DNA of 64,000 nucleotides from the NCBI RefSeq assembly GCF_000518265.1, contig NZ_JADG01000004.1:558001-622000 (forward strand), given 5' to 3'. The notes below the pieces were generated by a model, which worked only from the letters and a program-made list of their open reading frames with translations, was not told where the DNA came from and did not search any database. This DNA comes from Actinomadura oligospora ATCC 43269. Lineage in GTDB: Bacteria > Actinomycetota > Actinomycetes > Streptosporangiales > Streptosporangiaceae. The position numbers and the translations under genes were made by a program. Below are positions 7,968 to 15,995 of the stretch, one piece after another (positions within the stretch are counted from its first letter, which is position 1; each line of letters begins with the position of its first letter).

Positions 7968-8927
7968 GTGAAGGTCGCGTTCGTCGGCAAGGGTGGGAGC
8001 GGCAAGACGACCACCTCTTCGCTCTTCATCCGCCACCTCGCCGCCGAGAGGGCGCCGGTCGTCGCGATCGACGCGGACATCAACCAGCATCTCGGGGTAG
8101 CGCTCGGGATGCCGGAGGAGCAGTCCGCCGACGTCCCGGCGCTCGGCGCGCACCTGGCGGAGATCAAGGAGTACCTGCGGGGCGACAACCCGCGGATCGC
8201 GTCCGCGGACGAGATGGTCAAGACGACCCCGCCCGGACGGGGGTCGCGGCTGCTGCGGTTCGACGGGCACGACCCCGTCCACGCGCTGTCGCGGCAGGTG
8301 GACGGCGTCACGTTCATGGCGACGGGGCCGTTCGACGAGGACGACCTGGGCGTGTCGTGCTACCACGGCAAGACCGGCGCAATGGAGATGTACCTCAACC
8401 ACCTGGTGGACGGTCCGGGCGAGTACGTCGTGGCGGACATGACGGCGGGCGCGGACACGTTCGCCTCGGGCCTGTTCACGCGGTTCGACGTCCTGTTCCT
8501 GGTCGTCGAGCCGACGCGGAAGGGCGTCGCGGTCTACCGGCAGTACACGGGCCACGCGTCCGACTTCGGCGTCCGGATCGCGGTGGTCGGGAACAAGGTC
8601 CAGACGGCCGAGGACGAGGCGTACCTGCGCGAGCACGTCGGTCCCGACCTGCTGGCGGTCATCGGCCACCAGCCCGCGGTGCGGGCCATGGAGCAGGGCC
8701 GCCCGTTCGACCTGGACTCGCTGGACGACGCCGCGCGGAAGGCGCTGAGGTGTCTTCAGGACGAGGTGGACGCCCAGCCGAAGGACTGGGCCAGGTACCA
8801 GCGCCAGGCCAACGAGTTCCACGTGAGGAACGCCGAGAGCTGGGCGAACAAGGCGGTCGGCGTCGACCTCACGCGCCAGATCGACCCCGGTTTCGTCCTC
8901 GGACCGGACGCGCCGATGGGCGCCTAG
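7968..8927 (+). CDS. CooC/ParA-type P-loop ATPase
   Basis: A 319-residue SIMIBI-class ATPase. The deviant Walker A GKGGSGKTT sits at residues 7-15 right after the first strand, with the extra lysine typical of ParA/MinD/CooC proteins. DADINQHLGVALG follows as switch I, and VVADMTAGAD near residue 155 is the Walker B/switch II region. FLVVEPTRKGVAVYRQY and VGNKV match later strands. The GTG start at 7968 is preceded by GGACGGGGG and begins directly at the first beta strand; an ATG 92 bp upstream would add an odd Ser/Thr tail. CooC-like proteins load metal cofactors, but no metalloenzyme gene is nearby, so the client is unknown. Confidence 0.8.
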   Translation: MKVAFVGKGGSGKTTTSSLFIRHLAAERAPVVAIDADINQHLGVALGMPEEQSADVPALGAHLAEIKEYLRGDNPRIASADEMVKTTPPGRGSRLLRFDGHDPVHALSRQVDGVTFMATGPFDEDDLGVSCYHGKTGAMEMYLNHLVDGPGEYVVADMTAGADTFASGLFTRFDVLFLVVEPTRKGVAVYRQYTGHASDFGVRIAVVGNKVQTAEDEAYLREHVGPDLLAVIGHQPAVRAMEQGRPFDLDSLDDAARKALRCLQDEVDAQPKDWARYQRQANEFHVRNAESWANKAVGVDLTRQIDPGFVLGPDAPMGA

Positions 8928-8945
8928 CCCGGAGGCGCGCAGGGA

Positions 8946-8971
8946 CCGGACCGCGGAACCCCGCGGTCCGG
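8946..8971. terminator. Perfect 11-bp hairpin between convergent genes
   Basis: CCGGACCGCGG at 8946-8956 pairs with CCGCGGTCCGG at 8961-8971 around the loop AACC. It lies 19 bp after the P-loop ATPase stop. Confidence 0.75.
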
Positions 8972-8977
8972 GCGCGA

Positions 8978-9015
8978 CGAGGCCCCCACGATCAGGGCGG
9001 AGCGTGGGGGCCTCG
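8978..9015. terminator. Perfect 13-bp bidirectional hairpin
   Basis: CGAGGCCCCCACG at 8978-8990 pairs with CGTGGGGGCCTCG at 9003-9015 across a 12-nt loop. Together with the hairpin just upstream it forms a double terminator between two convergent genes. Confidence 0.85.
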
Positions 9016-9033
9016 TTCGTGCCGGTCGGGGGT

Positions 9034-9420
9034 TCAGCAGTTCAGTAGCGTCGGGTCCTGGTTGAGCAGCTGCGCCTCGGGCGAGACGAACCGCTGGTAG
9101 GCGGTCTCGGCGTCCTTCTTGAACACGGCGGGCTTGCAGCAGTTCTGGAACGCCAGCCGCACGCCGAAGTGCTCCTGGATCGCGTTCCGCATGGAGTCGC
9201 TGGAGAACATGCGGAACATCTGCCCCCATTCCTCCTCGGTCTCGGGGACGAGCGTGTTCTGGACGCTCTCCGCGTCCGTGCTCTTCATCTCCTCCACCAG
9301 CCGCGTCACCATGGCCCACGCGAAGGGCAGCGAATCGGCGACGCACTTGAGGAACTCGTCCTGCTCGACCTTGCCTGCCTCGGCCTTCGCGAGAAGCTCG
9401 GGCGATACGTTGAGCGACAT
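9034..9420 (-). CDS. SCO5389-family protein
   Basis: A 128-residue soluble protein that I recognise as similar to the conserved actinomycete SCO5389 family: it opens MSLNVSPELLAKAEAGKVEQ, has a central PFAWAMV segment, FGVRLAFQNCCKPAVF, and ends LLNQDPTLLNC with a C-terminal cysteine. Family function is unknown to me; the conserved cysteines (NCC and terminal C) could bind metal or form disulfides. A GGCGGAGG ribosome site lies 7 nt before ATG 9420. The gene is convergent with the P-loop ATPase and divergent from the acyl-CoA ligase, so it forms its own transcription unit. Confidence 0.75.
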   Translation of the reverse strand: MSLNVSPELLAKAEAGKVEQDEFLKCVADSLPFAWAMVTRLVEEMKSTDAESVQNTLVPETEEEWGQMFRMFSSDSMRNAIQEHFGVRLAFQNCCKPAVFKKDAETAYQRFVSPEAQLLNQDPTLLNC

Positions 9421-9667
9421 GTCGCACCTCCGCCTTGGACGCTAGGCAGGCTGTCACTGTCCGTCCATCCCCGGTCGCACAGAACTAACCGAAGGGACAG
9501 GCGAGGGATGCGCCGGGGTTACTTGGCGGTATCGCGGTGGGTCCACCCTCGCGGAGTGCCGGGTCGTGATCTGCTGAGCGTCAATGTTCGTCCGCGTTCG
9601 CCCGAGAGCGAGTCGGACGATCTTCGTTCGCAGCCATCCTGCCCGGGGGCGGCGGAAGGGGGAGCGC

Positions 9668-11353
9668 ATGCCGGAGGACCGCGAGAGCGCCGGGCGGGCG
9701 GGTTCCGGCCGGGGCCTTGAGGCGGTGATCGCGTCCCTGCGTCCGCCGACGCCCAGGGCCGCGAAGTACCACGCCGACGGCTGGTGGCGGACGGAGACGT
9801 TCGTCGACGACCTGCGGGCGGTGGCCTCGTCCGATCCCGGCCGGACGGTCTTCGTCAACTGGCGCCGGGATCTGGGACGCGAGGTCGTCGTGTCGTACGG
9901 CGAGCTGGCGGAGCACGTGGGGCGGCTGTCGGCGGGGCTGCGGGGGCTCGGGCTGGCGCGCGGCGACGCCGTGGCGTTCCAGTTCCCCAATTGGTGGGAG
10001 GCGGCGGCGCTGCTGCTCGCGTGCATGGACGCCGGGCTGGTCGCCGTGCCGGTCCTGATGACGATGGGCGGACGCGAGGTCGAACGCGTCCTGACGGGGA
10101 CCGGGGCGAAGGCGTGCGTGGTCGTCGACTCGTGGGAGGGCACTCGTCCTGACCGGCTGCTGGCCGATCTGGACGAGCGGCTGCCGCAGCTCCGGCACCG
10201 GATCGTGTTCGGCGACGCGGCGGCGACCGGCGCGGTCGCGTTCGCGGACCTGGTCGCGTCCTCCCCGTCCCCGGGACCGGCGCGGGGGCGGCCGGACGAG
10301 GTGTCGGTCGTGCTGTTCACGTCCGGGACGACGGGCGAGATGAAGGGCGTCCTCCACACCCCGAACACGCTGCACGCGTCCTTCCGGTGGAAGGGGTCGG
10401 ACCGCCGGGCGGAGGATCGTCCGGCCGCGATGGCCCACCTGATCCACGGGGCGGGGCTGCAGACCAACCTCCTGCGTCCGATCGCGACCGGCCGCTCGTC
10501 GGTGTTCGCGGACACGTTCGACGCGGACGTGTGGCTCGGCCTGCTCGCCCGCCACCGGGTCACGTACCTGCTCGGCTCCCCGCCCCCGTTGTTCACCCTC
10601 GTCCAGGCGCAGCGGCGCGAGCGCCGGGACCTGCCGCGGTTGCGGACGATCGCCAGCACGGGGACGTCACTCCCGGCCGCCTTCGTCGGGCCGATCCGCG
10701 AGGAGCTGTGCGCGGGGCTGACGAACACCTTCGGAATGACCGAGATCGGCGGATTCTCCGCGACCGATCCCGACGATCCGCCCGAGCTCACCGTCCACAG
10801 CATCGGCCGTCCCCTTCCTGGCCGCGAGGCTCGCCTCGTCCCGGACGACGGGGCGTTGGAGGTGGGGGGCGTGTTTCGGCTTCATGTGCGAGGGCCTTCG
10901 GTGTGTCTGGGGACGTTCCGGCTGGATGGCGGAGGGGTGGCTTGGGACCCGGCGGACACGGACGGCTGGTACGACACCGGTGACCTGGTCCGCGAGGACG
11001 GGCGTGGCGGTCTCCGGTACCTCTCCCGGGTCGCCGACCGGATCGGGAGTCCGCTGACGATCCCGGTCCTGGAGGTCGAGGACGAGCTGCTGCGTCATCC
11101 GTCCGTCGCGGATGCCGCGATCGTCGGGTCCCCTGACCCCCGCGACGGGACCGAGACGGTGTGCGCCTTCGTCGTCCCGGACGGTGCGGCGCCCACGCTG
11201 GACGGGCTGCGGCGGTACCTGCTCGCGACGGGCATGACCGAGTGGTACCTGCCGACTCGCCTGGAATGTGTCGACGCGCTCCCCCGCAACCACATGGGCA
11301 AGGTGCTCAAGAACCTGCTCCGCGACCGGCTCAGGGAACAGGGGCGGCCGTGA
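9668..11353 (+). CDS. Acyl-CoA synthetase / AMP-dependent ligase
   Basis: A 561-residue adenylate-forming enzyme. The P-loop FTSGTTGEMKG spans about residues 217-227, the AMP-contacting NTFGMTEIGG is near 355, the hinge region GWYDTGDLVRED near 435 and RVADRIGS near 455, and the C-terminal catalytic lysine lies in NHMGKVLKN near residue 545. These define the family that activates a carboxylate as acyl-AMP and transfers it to CoA. The closest style is the cyclohexanecarboxylate/fatty acyl-CoA ligase group, but the substrate is not readable. ATG 9668 has GGAAGGGGGAG upstream. The last 23 bp overlap the convergent reductase gene. Confidence 0.9.
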   Translation: MPEDRESAGRAGSGRGLEAVIASLRPPTPRAAKYHADGWWRTETFVDDLRAVASSDPGRTVFVNWRRDLGREVVVSYGELAEHVGRLSAGLRGLGLARGDAVAFQFPNWWEAAALLLACMDAGLVAVPVLMTMGGREVERVLTGTGAKACVVVDSWEGTRPDRLLADLDERLPQLRHRIVFGDAAATGAVAFADLVASSPSPGPARGRPDEVSVVLFTSGTTGEMKGVLHTPNTLHASFRWKGSDRRAEDRPAAMAHLIHGAGLQTNLLRPIATGRSSVFADTFDADVWLGLLARHRVTYLLGSPPPLFTLVQAQRRERRDLPRLRTIASTGTSLPAAFVGPIREELCAGLTNTFGMTEIGGFSATDPDDPPELTVHSIGRPLPGREARLVPDDGALEVGGVFRLHVRGPSVCLGTFRLDGGGVAWDPADTDGWYDTGDLVREDGRGGLRYLSRVADRIGSPLTIPVLEVEDELLRHPSVADAAIVGSPDPRDGTETVCAFVVPDGAAPTLDGLRRYLLATGMTEWYLPTRLECVDALPRNHMGKVLKNLLRDRLREQGRP

Positions 11354-12410
11354 GGTCCTTGGTGAGGCGGACGGTTCCGTCGGGGGCGGGCGACGGCACG
11401 AGGCGGTACCCCTGGCGCTGGTAGAGGGCGATGTTGCCCTCGCTCCTGGCACCGGTGAAGAGCAGGACGCGGCGGCTGTCCGGGGCGGCCGAGTCCTCGG
11501 CGGTCCGGAGGAGCCATCGGCCAAGGCCACGGCCTCGCAGGTCGGGGACGACGGCGAGGCGTCCGAGGTGCCAATCGGTTCCGTCGGGACGGGTCCGGAT
11601 CATGCCGAGAAGGCGTCCGTCGAGCCAGAGGCCCGTGGTGTCCCAGGTCGCGAGCCACGCGCGCACGTCGTCGGGCGTCTCGTGCAGGGCCGGGAGGGCG
11701 AGGGTGTCGTTGACGATGGCCTCGTCCGCCCAGCAGGCCCGCTGGAGGACGGTGACCTCGGGCGCGTCGTCCGGGGTGAGCCGCCTCGCGTAGGAGCCGG
11801 GCAGGGGGCCGGGCACGGTTCCGGGGCGGATGCGGTCGCGCATGGGGCGTAGGGCATGGGTGAGCCGGGTCAGTTCGTCCAGAAGGGTGACGGCGGCGGC
11901 GTCGCGGGCGGCGTCCGGGCGGAGGTGTCCGTCCTGGACGGCCTCGGTGAGGCGGATCGCGACGGTGGCGCCCAGGGGCACCATGCGGAGCGTGGTCACG
12001 ACCTGCTTGGAGTGCTGGACGGACCGGGTGCCCGCCGACGTGTTGCCGTAGCTGACGAAGCCGATCGGCTTCCACGCCCACTCGGCGCCGAGGTAGTCCA
12101 AGGCGTTCTTCAGGGTCGCGGGCATGCCGTAGTTGTACTCGGGGGTGACGGCGATGAAGCCGTCCGCCGCGTCCACGGTCGCGCTCCAGCGGCGGGTGTG
12201 TTCCCGCTGGTAGACGCCCGAGGACGGGTGTTCCTCCTCGTCCAGGAAGGGGAGGTCGAGGTCGCCCAGCGCGAGCGGGACGAGCTCGACGCCGAGCTCC
12301 GCGGCGCGCGGGGTCACCGCGTCGACCAGCCAGCGTCCGACGGCGGGGCCGAACGCGCCGGGACGGGTGCTGCACATCAGGACGAGGACGCGGAGCGGTT
12401 TCGTTTCCAT
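11331..12410 (-). CDS. NADPH-dependent FMN reductase fused to a GNAT acetyltransferase
   Basis: One 359-residue chain with two enzymes. Residues 1 to about 185 are a flavodoxin-like NAD(P)H:FMN/quinone reductase: VLVLMCSTRPGAFGPAVG binds the flavin phosphate, and TPEYNYGMPATLKNALDYL is the family hallmark. Residues about 210-355 are a GNAT acetyltransferase with the acetyl-CoA loop LRGRGLGRWLL near 295 and YQRQGYRL near 335. The ATG at 12410 lies inside a 22-bp operator palindrome and there is no ribosome site; TACCTT at 12419-12424 (minus) 8 nt before the ATG suggests a leaderless message. The divergent MarR gene is probably its repressor. A role in quinone, nitro-compound or drug detoxification is plausible but inferred. 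Confidence 0.85.
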   Translation of the reverse strand: METKPLRVLVLMCSTRPGAFGPAVGRWLVDAVTPRAAELGVELVPLALGDLDLPFLDEEEHPSSGVYQREHTRRWSATVDAADGFIAVTPEYNYGMPATLKNALDYLGAEWAWKPIGFVSYGNTSAGTRSVQHSKQVVTTLRMVPLGATVAIRLTEAVQDGHLRPDAARDAAAVTLLDELTRLTHALRPMRDRIRPGTVPGPLPGSYARRLTPDDAPEVTVLQRACWADEAIVNDTLALPALHETPDDVRAWLATWDTTGLWLDGRLLGMIRTRPDGTDWHLGRLAVVPDLRGRGLGRWLLRTAEDSAAPDSRRVLLFTGARSEGNIALYQRQGYRLVPSPAPDGTVRLTKDLTAAPVP

Positions 12411-12420
12411 GGAAACGAAA
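12399..12420. promoter_or_regulatory. Perfect 22-bp operator palindrome, likely MarR-binding
   Basis: The half-site TTTCGTTTCCA at 12399-12409 is followed at once by its exact complement at 12410-12420. The dyad is centred on the reductase start codon and overlaps its presumed -10 box. A second short palindrome TGACATGTCA (12438-12447) covers the start codon of the MarR gene. TAGTTT at 12430-12435 is a plausible -10 for a leaderless MarR transcript. Binding here would block both promoters. Confidence 0.75.
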
Positions 12421-12441
12421 GGTACGTGCTAGTTTGATGAC

Positions 12442-12912
12442 ATGTCAACGAAATCCCCGGACGGGCACGTGCGCTGGCTGGACGCCGACGAGGAGCGGGC
12501 CTGGCGGGCGTTCCGGCGCGTCCTGGTCGCCGTCCAGGCCGGGACGGCGCGCGACCTGGCCGCGGTCGGCCTGTCCGAGCCCGACTACGAGGTGCTGAGC
12601 ACGCTGTCGGAGCGTCCCGGGAACACCAGCACGCTGGGAGAACAGGCCGACAAGATGGGCTGGTCGCGCAGCCGGCTGTCCCGGCACGCGACCCGCATGG
12701 AGGCCCGCGGGCTGCTGCGGCGCGAGCCCGACCCGTCCGATGGGAGGGGATGCCTGCTCGTCCTCACGGCGCAGGGGCTGGAGGCTCTGGAGAACGCCGC
12801 GCCCGCGCACGTCGCGTCCGTGCGGCACCACTTCATCGACCGCCTCGACCCGGACGACCTCGCCGCCCTCGAACGGATCGCCGCGAGAGTCGAACGTCCC
12901 CCCGCCGGATAG
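12442..12912 (+). CDS. MarR-family transcriptional regulator
   Basis: A 156-residue winged-helix protein of MarR length. The core runs from YEVLSTLSERPGNTSTLGEQADKMGWSR through RLSRHATRMEARGLL and the wing RREPDPSDGRGCLLVLTAQG near residues 95-110. MarR proteins dimerise and usually respond to phenolics, oxidants or drugs. Only 31 bp separate its ATG from that of the divergent reductase-acetyltransferase, and that gap is filled by operator palindromes, so autoregulation and control of the neighbour are very likely. No Shine-Dalgarno sequence is present; TAGTTT lies 6 nt before the ATG. Confidence 0.9.
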   Translation: MSTKSPDGHVRWLDADEERAWRAFRRVLVAVQAGTARDLAAVGLSEPDYEVLSTLSERPGNTSTLGEQADKMGWSRSRLSRHATRMEARGLLRREPDPSDGRGCLLVLTAQGLEALENAAPAHVASVRHHFIDRLDPDDLAALERIAARVERPPAG

Positions 12913-12927
12913 GGCCGGGCAAAGCAG

Positions 12928-12961
12928 AGGCCCGGGCGACCGGGGTGGGTCGGCCGGGCCT
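12928..12961. terminator. Bidirectional hairpin between marR-like gene and binding protein
   Basis: AGGCCCGGGCGACC (12928-12941) and GGTCGGCCGGGCCT (12948-12961) form a 14-bp stem with one mismatch and a 6-nt loop between convergent genes. Confidence 0.8.
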
Positions 12962-12971
12962 TCGTGGGTGG

Positions 12972-13916
12972 CTACTTCTTGGCGAGGGGGCCGAGGTTGG
13001 CCGTCAGGTCGTCGAGGATCTTTCCGGCGGCGGTGACGCCGATGCCGGTCATCCAGATCTCGTCGTCGACGACCTTGGTGTGGCCCGCCTTGACGGCGGA
13101 GAGGCGCTGCCAGAGGGGCCCGGTGGTGGTCTTGGCCTGCGCGTCGGCGGCCTTGGCGCCGTAGGCGGCGACGAAGACGAAGTCGCCGTCGGCCTGGTCG
13201 ACGCGCTCGGGGCTCAGCGGCGCGAAACGCTTGTCGGACTTGTCCTTGAGCATCTGCGCGTCCGGACGGGACAGGCCGGTGTCGCGCAGGACGATCCCGG
13301 AGAACGAGTCCGGGCCGTACTGGCGGATCTCGTCCGGCATGAAGCGGATGACGCTGACCTTCAGCTTCGCCGGGTCGCCGAACGACCGTCCGACCTGGCG
13401 GGCGCGGTCCTCGTACTCCTTGAGCCTCCGCTCGCCCTCGGCCTTCTTGCCGACGGCCTCGGCGTCCAGCAGGAAGTTCTGCTTCCAGGTGATGCCGACC
13501 TGGTCGGTGAAGACGGTCGGGGCGATCTTGCTCAGCTGGGAGTAGTACTTCTCCATCCGGAACTTCGAGCCGAGGATCAGGTCCGGCTTGAGCGCGGCGA
13601 TCGCCTCGACGTCCGGCTGCTGGGTGGTGCCGACGCTCTTCACCTTGGCGAGCCCGGGGCCGAGGTACTTCGGCATCCCGGCCTGCTGGTCCGGGACGGT
13701 CGCGCCCGCCGGGGTGAGGCCGAGCGTGGCGAGGGTGTCGACCTTGTCGGTGTCCAGCACGACGATCTTCTTCGGGTCGTCGGGGACCCTGGTCTCCCCC
13801 ATCGCGTGCTTCACCAGGTGCGTCGCCCCGGACGCGGACGAGTCGCCCGATCCGCCGCACGCGCTCAGCGCCAGTGCCGCCGCGGCGGCGACCGCGAATC
13901 CCTTCATGAGTCTCAT
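12972..13916 (-). CDS. Ferric-siderophore ABC transporter substrate-binding lipoprotein
   Basis: A 314-residue lipoprotein with signal peptide MRLMKGFAVAAAAALALSAC, whose lipobox LSAC puts the lipidated Cys at residue 20. The mature part is a class III binding protein of the FecB/FepB type: DDPKKIVVLDTDKVDTLATLGLTPAG is the first lobe, PDVEAIAALKPDLILGS the usual second motif, then a long helix linker and a second lobe ending DDLTANLGPLAKK. It would capture iron-siderophore complexes outside the cell. It is the last gene of the importer operon, 17 bp after the ATPase stop. ATG 13916 has a GAGAGAGAG tract upstream. Confidence 0.92.
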   Translation of the reverse strand: MRLMKGFAVAAAAALALSACGGSGDSSASGATHLVKHAMGETRVPDDPKKIVVLDTDKVDTLATLGLTPAGATVPDQQAGMPKYLGPGLAKVKSVGTTQQPDVEAIAALKPDLILGSKFRMEKYYSQLSKIAPTVFTDQVGITWKQNFLLDAEAVGKKAEGERRLKEYEDRARQVGRSFGDPAKLKVSVIRFMPDEIRQYGPDSFSGIVLRDTGLSRPDAQMLKDKSDKRFAPLSPERVDQADGDFVFVAAYGAKAADAQAKTTTGPLWQRLSAVKAGHTKVVDDEIWMTGIGVTAAGKILDDLTANLGPLAKK

Positions 13917-13933
13917 GTGGTTCTCTCTCTCGT

Positions 13934-14791
13934 TCAGGCCGGGGCGTCCGGCACGACCATGGGCGCGCCCGTGACAGGGCAGGGGACGACCACGCCGCCG
14001 AGGCCGAAGACCTCCGACAGGCACGCGGCGTCCATCACGTCGGCGGGGGCGCCCTGCCGCACGACCGCTCCGTCCTTCATGACGACCAGGTGGTCGGCGT
14101 ACCGGCACGCCTGGTTCAGGTCATGGAGGACGGCCACGACCGTGTGGCCCCCGTGACGGTTCAGCCGCCGCAGCAGATCGAGGACCTCGATCTGGTGGGC
14201 GAGGTCGAGGTAGGTGGTCGGCTCGTCCAGCAGCAGGGCGTCGGTGTCCTGCGCGAGGGTGAGCGCGATCCAGACCCGCTGCCGCTGGCCGCCGGACAGC
14301 GCGTCCACCGGGCGGTCCCGCAGGCCGGTCAGGTCGGTGAGCGCGAGGGCGCGCTCGACGGCCTCGGTGTCGGAGGCGCTCCACTGCCGGAACCAGCGCT
14401 GGTGCGGCTGGCGTCCGCGCGCGACCAGGTCGGCGACCGTGAGGCCCTCGGGCGTGACGGGCGACTGCGGCAGGACGCCGAGGCGGCGCGCCAGCTCGCG
14501 GGTGTTGATGCCGTGCACGTCCGCGCCGTCGATCAGGGCCGAGCCGGAGCGCGGGGACAGCAGCCGGGCGAGGGTGCGCAGCAGCGTCGACTTGCCGCAC
14601 GCGTTCGGGCCGATGACCACGGTGAACGCGCCGCCGGGCAGCTCCAGGTCGAGGCCGGACAGGATCGTCCGGTCGCCGTACCCGACGGTCAGGTCGCGGG
14701 CGGCGAGCGTGACCGCCGGACGGCCCGGCGCCGTGGCGGCCGCCGGGGCCGTTTCGGGGGCGTCCGCCAGCGGTTCGGAGACGTCGGTCAT
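13934..14791 (-). CDS. Ferric-siderophore ABC transporter ATPase (FepC/FecE type)
   Basis: A 285-residue ATPase. Walker A GPNACGKST is near residue 62, LGVLPQSP holds the Q-loop, the signature LSGGQRQRVWIALTLAQ is near 165 and Walker B LLLDEPTTYLDLAHQIEVLDLL near 190, the last being the hallmark of FepC/FecE/BtuD-like proteins. An N-terminal extension of about 28 Ala/Pro-rich residues precedes the fold. The start overlaps the permease stop (ATGA), so translation is coupled. It energises import of ferric siderophore by the two permeases of the same operon. Confidence 0.93.
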   Translation of the reverse strand: MTDVSEPLADAPETAPAAATAPGRPAVTLAARDLTVGYGDRTILSGLDLELPGGAFTVVIGPNACGKSTLLRTLARLLSPRSGSALIDGADVHGINTRELARRLGVLPQSPVTPEGLTVADLVARGRQPHQRWFRQWSASDTEAVERALALTDLTGLRDRPVDALSGGQRQRVWIALTLAQDTDALLLDEPTTYLDLAHQIEVLDLLRRLNRHGGHTVVAVLHDLNQACRYADHLVVMKDGAVVRQGAPADVMDAACLSEVFGLGGVVVPCPVTGAPMVVPDAPA

Positions 14792-15825
14792 CGGGTCTTC
14801 CTCCGGACGAGCAGCCAGAGCAGGTAGGGGCCGCCGAGCGCGGCGGTGAGGACGCCGACCGGGAGCTGGACCGGCGCGAACGCGGTCCGGGCGATCAGGT
14901 CGGCGACGACGGTGAGCAGCGCGCCGGTGAGGGCGGCGCAGAGCAGCGGCGGACGGTCGGAGCGGAGCAGGCGGCGGGCGAGCTGCGGCGCGGCGAGCGC
15001 GACGAAGTCGACGGCGCCCGCCTGGGACGTCGCGAGCGCGGCGAGGACGACGGCGACCGCGCCGAGCAGCAGGCGCCGCGCGCCGACGCGGACGCCGAGG
15101 CCGCGCGCGAGGTCGTCGTCCAGCCCGGCGGTGTCGAGGGCGCGGCCCGCCCAGAACAGCACCGGCGACAGGACCAGCAGCGGGACGAGCAGGGTGAGCG
15201 TCTCGCGCTGGCCGAGTCCGGCGAGGCTGCCCGACAGCCAGACGCGGGCGCGCTCGCCGTCGGCCGGGTCGGAGCCGATGATGAAGACCTCGGTGAGGGC
15301 CCGCAGCGCGAGCGCGACCGCGATGCCGGACAGCACGAAGCGGTTGGCGGTCAGGCCCGTCCGCCCGGCGAAGGCGAACACGGCGGCAGCGGCGGCGAGG
15401 CCGCCGAGCAGCGCGGCCGGGCCTAGCCAGGACGCGCCGAGGCCGGCGGTCATCACGGCGGTCGCGGCGAGGCCCGCGCCCTGGGTGACGCCCATGACGT
15501 CCGGTCCGGCGAGCGGGTTGCGGGTGACGGACTGGAGCAGCGCGCCGGACACGCCGAGCAGCGCCCCGACGGCGAGGCCGACCTCGACGCGCGGCAGCCG
15601 CAGGTCCTGGACGATCAGGGACGCGGGGCCCTCCCCGCCGAGCGCGCTCAGCACGTCGGCGGGCGCGACGAAGGTGCTGCCGATCGCGAGCGAGGCCAGC
15701 GCGGCGACGGCGGTGAGGACGGCGAGCACGACCCCGAACACCAGCGCGCGCCGTCGCACGGTCACCGCGACCGGCCCGAACCCCACCACGAGCACCCCCG
15801 CCCCCGGATGCCGAACGGCGGTCAC
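14788..15825 (-). CDS. Ferric-siderophore ABC transporter permease (FepG/FecD type)
   Basis: A 345-residue permease of the FecCD/BtuC family with about nine to ten helices. LLGVSGALLQSVTRNPLAGPDVMGVTQGAGLAA near residue 90-125 is the family signature, and VDFVALAAPQLARRLLRSDRP near 270 is the cytoplasmic loop that contacts the ATPase (the usual motif is GFVGLxxPHxAR; here it reads FVALAAPQLAR). The GTG start at 15825 overlaps the stop of a 57-codon repeat ORF (GTGA). The stop overlaps the ATPase start. It pairs with the other permease as a heterodimer. Confidence 0.92.
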   Translation of the reverse strand: MTAVRHPGAGVLVVGFGPVAVTVRRRALVFGVVLAVLTAVAALASLAIGSTFVAPADVLSALGGEGPASLIVQDLRLPRVEVGLAVGALLGVSGALLQSVTRNPLAGPDVMGVTQGAGLAATAVMTAGLGASWLGPAALLGGLAAAAAVFAFAGRTGLTANRFVLSGIAVALALRALTEVFIIGSDPADGERARVWLSGSLAGLGQRETLTLLVPLLVLSPVLFWAGRALDTAGLDDDLARGLGVRVGARRLLLGAVAVVLAALATSQAGAVDFVALAAPQLARRLLRSDRPPLLCAALTGALLTVVADLIARTAFAPVQLPVGVLTAALGGPYLLWLLVRRKTR

Positions 15826-15995
15826 GCGGCCACCTTCCAGGTTTCGGGCGCAGAGACGCGGGGCGCCGGGCCGCAGGGCGCGGGAACGCGGAGCGCGGGA
15901 ACGCGGAGCGCGGGAACGCGGAGCGCGGGAACGCGGAGCGCGGGAACGCGGAGTGTGGGGGCGTGGGGGGCGAGTGGGTGGTGGGTGGGGGTCAT
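15822..15995 (-). CDS. 57-residue repeat ORF linking two permease genes
   Basis: ATG at 15995 overlaps the stop of the first permease (ATGA), and the TGA at 15822 overlaps the GTG of the second (GTGA). The frame is therefore exactly fitted between the two genes. The product has a His/Pro-rich start (MTPTHHPLAPHAPT), five perfect LRVPA repeats and a PAPRVSAPETWKVAA tail. The repeats come from a 15-bp minisatellite whose unit is a multiple of three, so copy-number change would keep the frame. It may be a translational bridge with no product function, or a small Pro-rich peptide. No homologue is recognised. Confidence 0.5.
   Translation of the reverse strand: MTPTHHPLAPHAPTLRVPALRVPALRVPALRVPALRVPAPCGPAPRVSAPETWKVAA
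15878..15952. repeat. Minisatellite, five perfect 15-bp units
   Basis: The unit GCGCGGGAACGCGGA occurs five times head to tail without a change, between 15878 and 15952. Degenerate copies continue on both sides (about 15850-15877 and 15953-15965). It encodes the LRVPA repeats on the minus strand. Perfect identity suggests recent expansion. Confidence 0.95.

Noticed and set aside
15878..15952. CRISPR-like array
   Set aside because: Units are 15 bp and contiguous with no spacers; there are no cas genes. The same holds for the repeats at 44118, 44792 and 52403.
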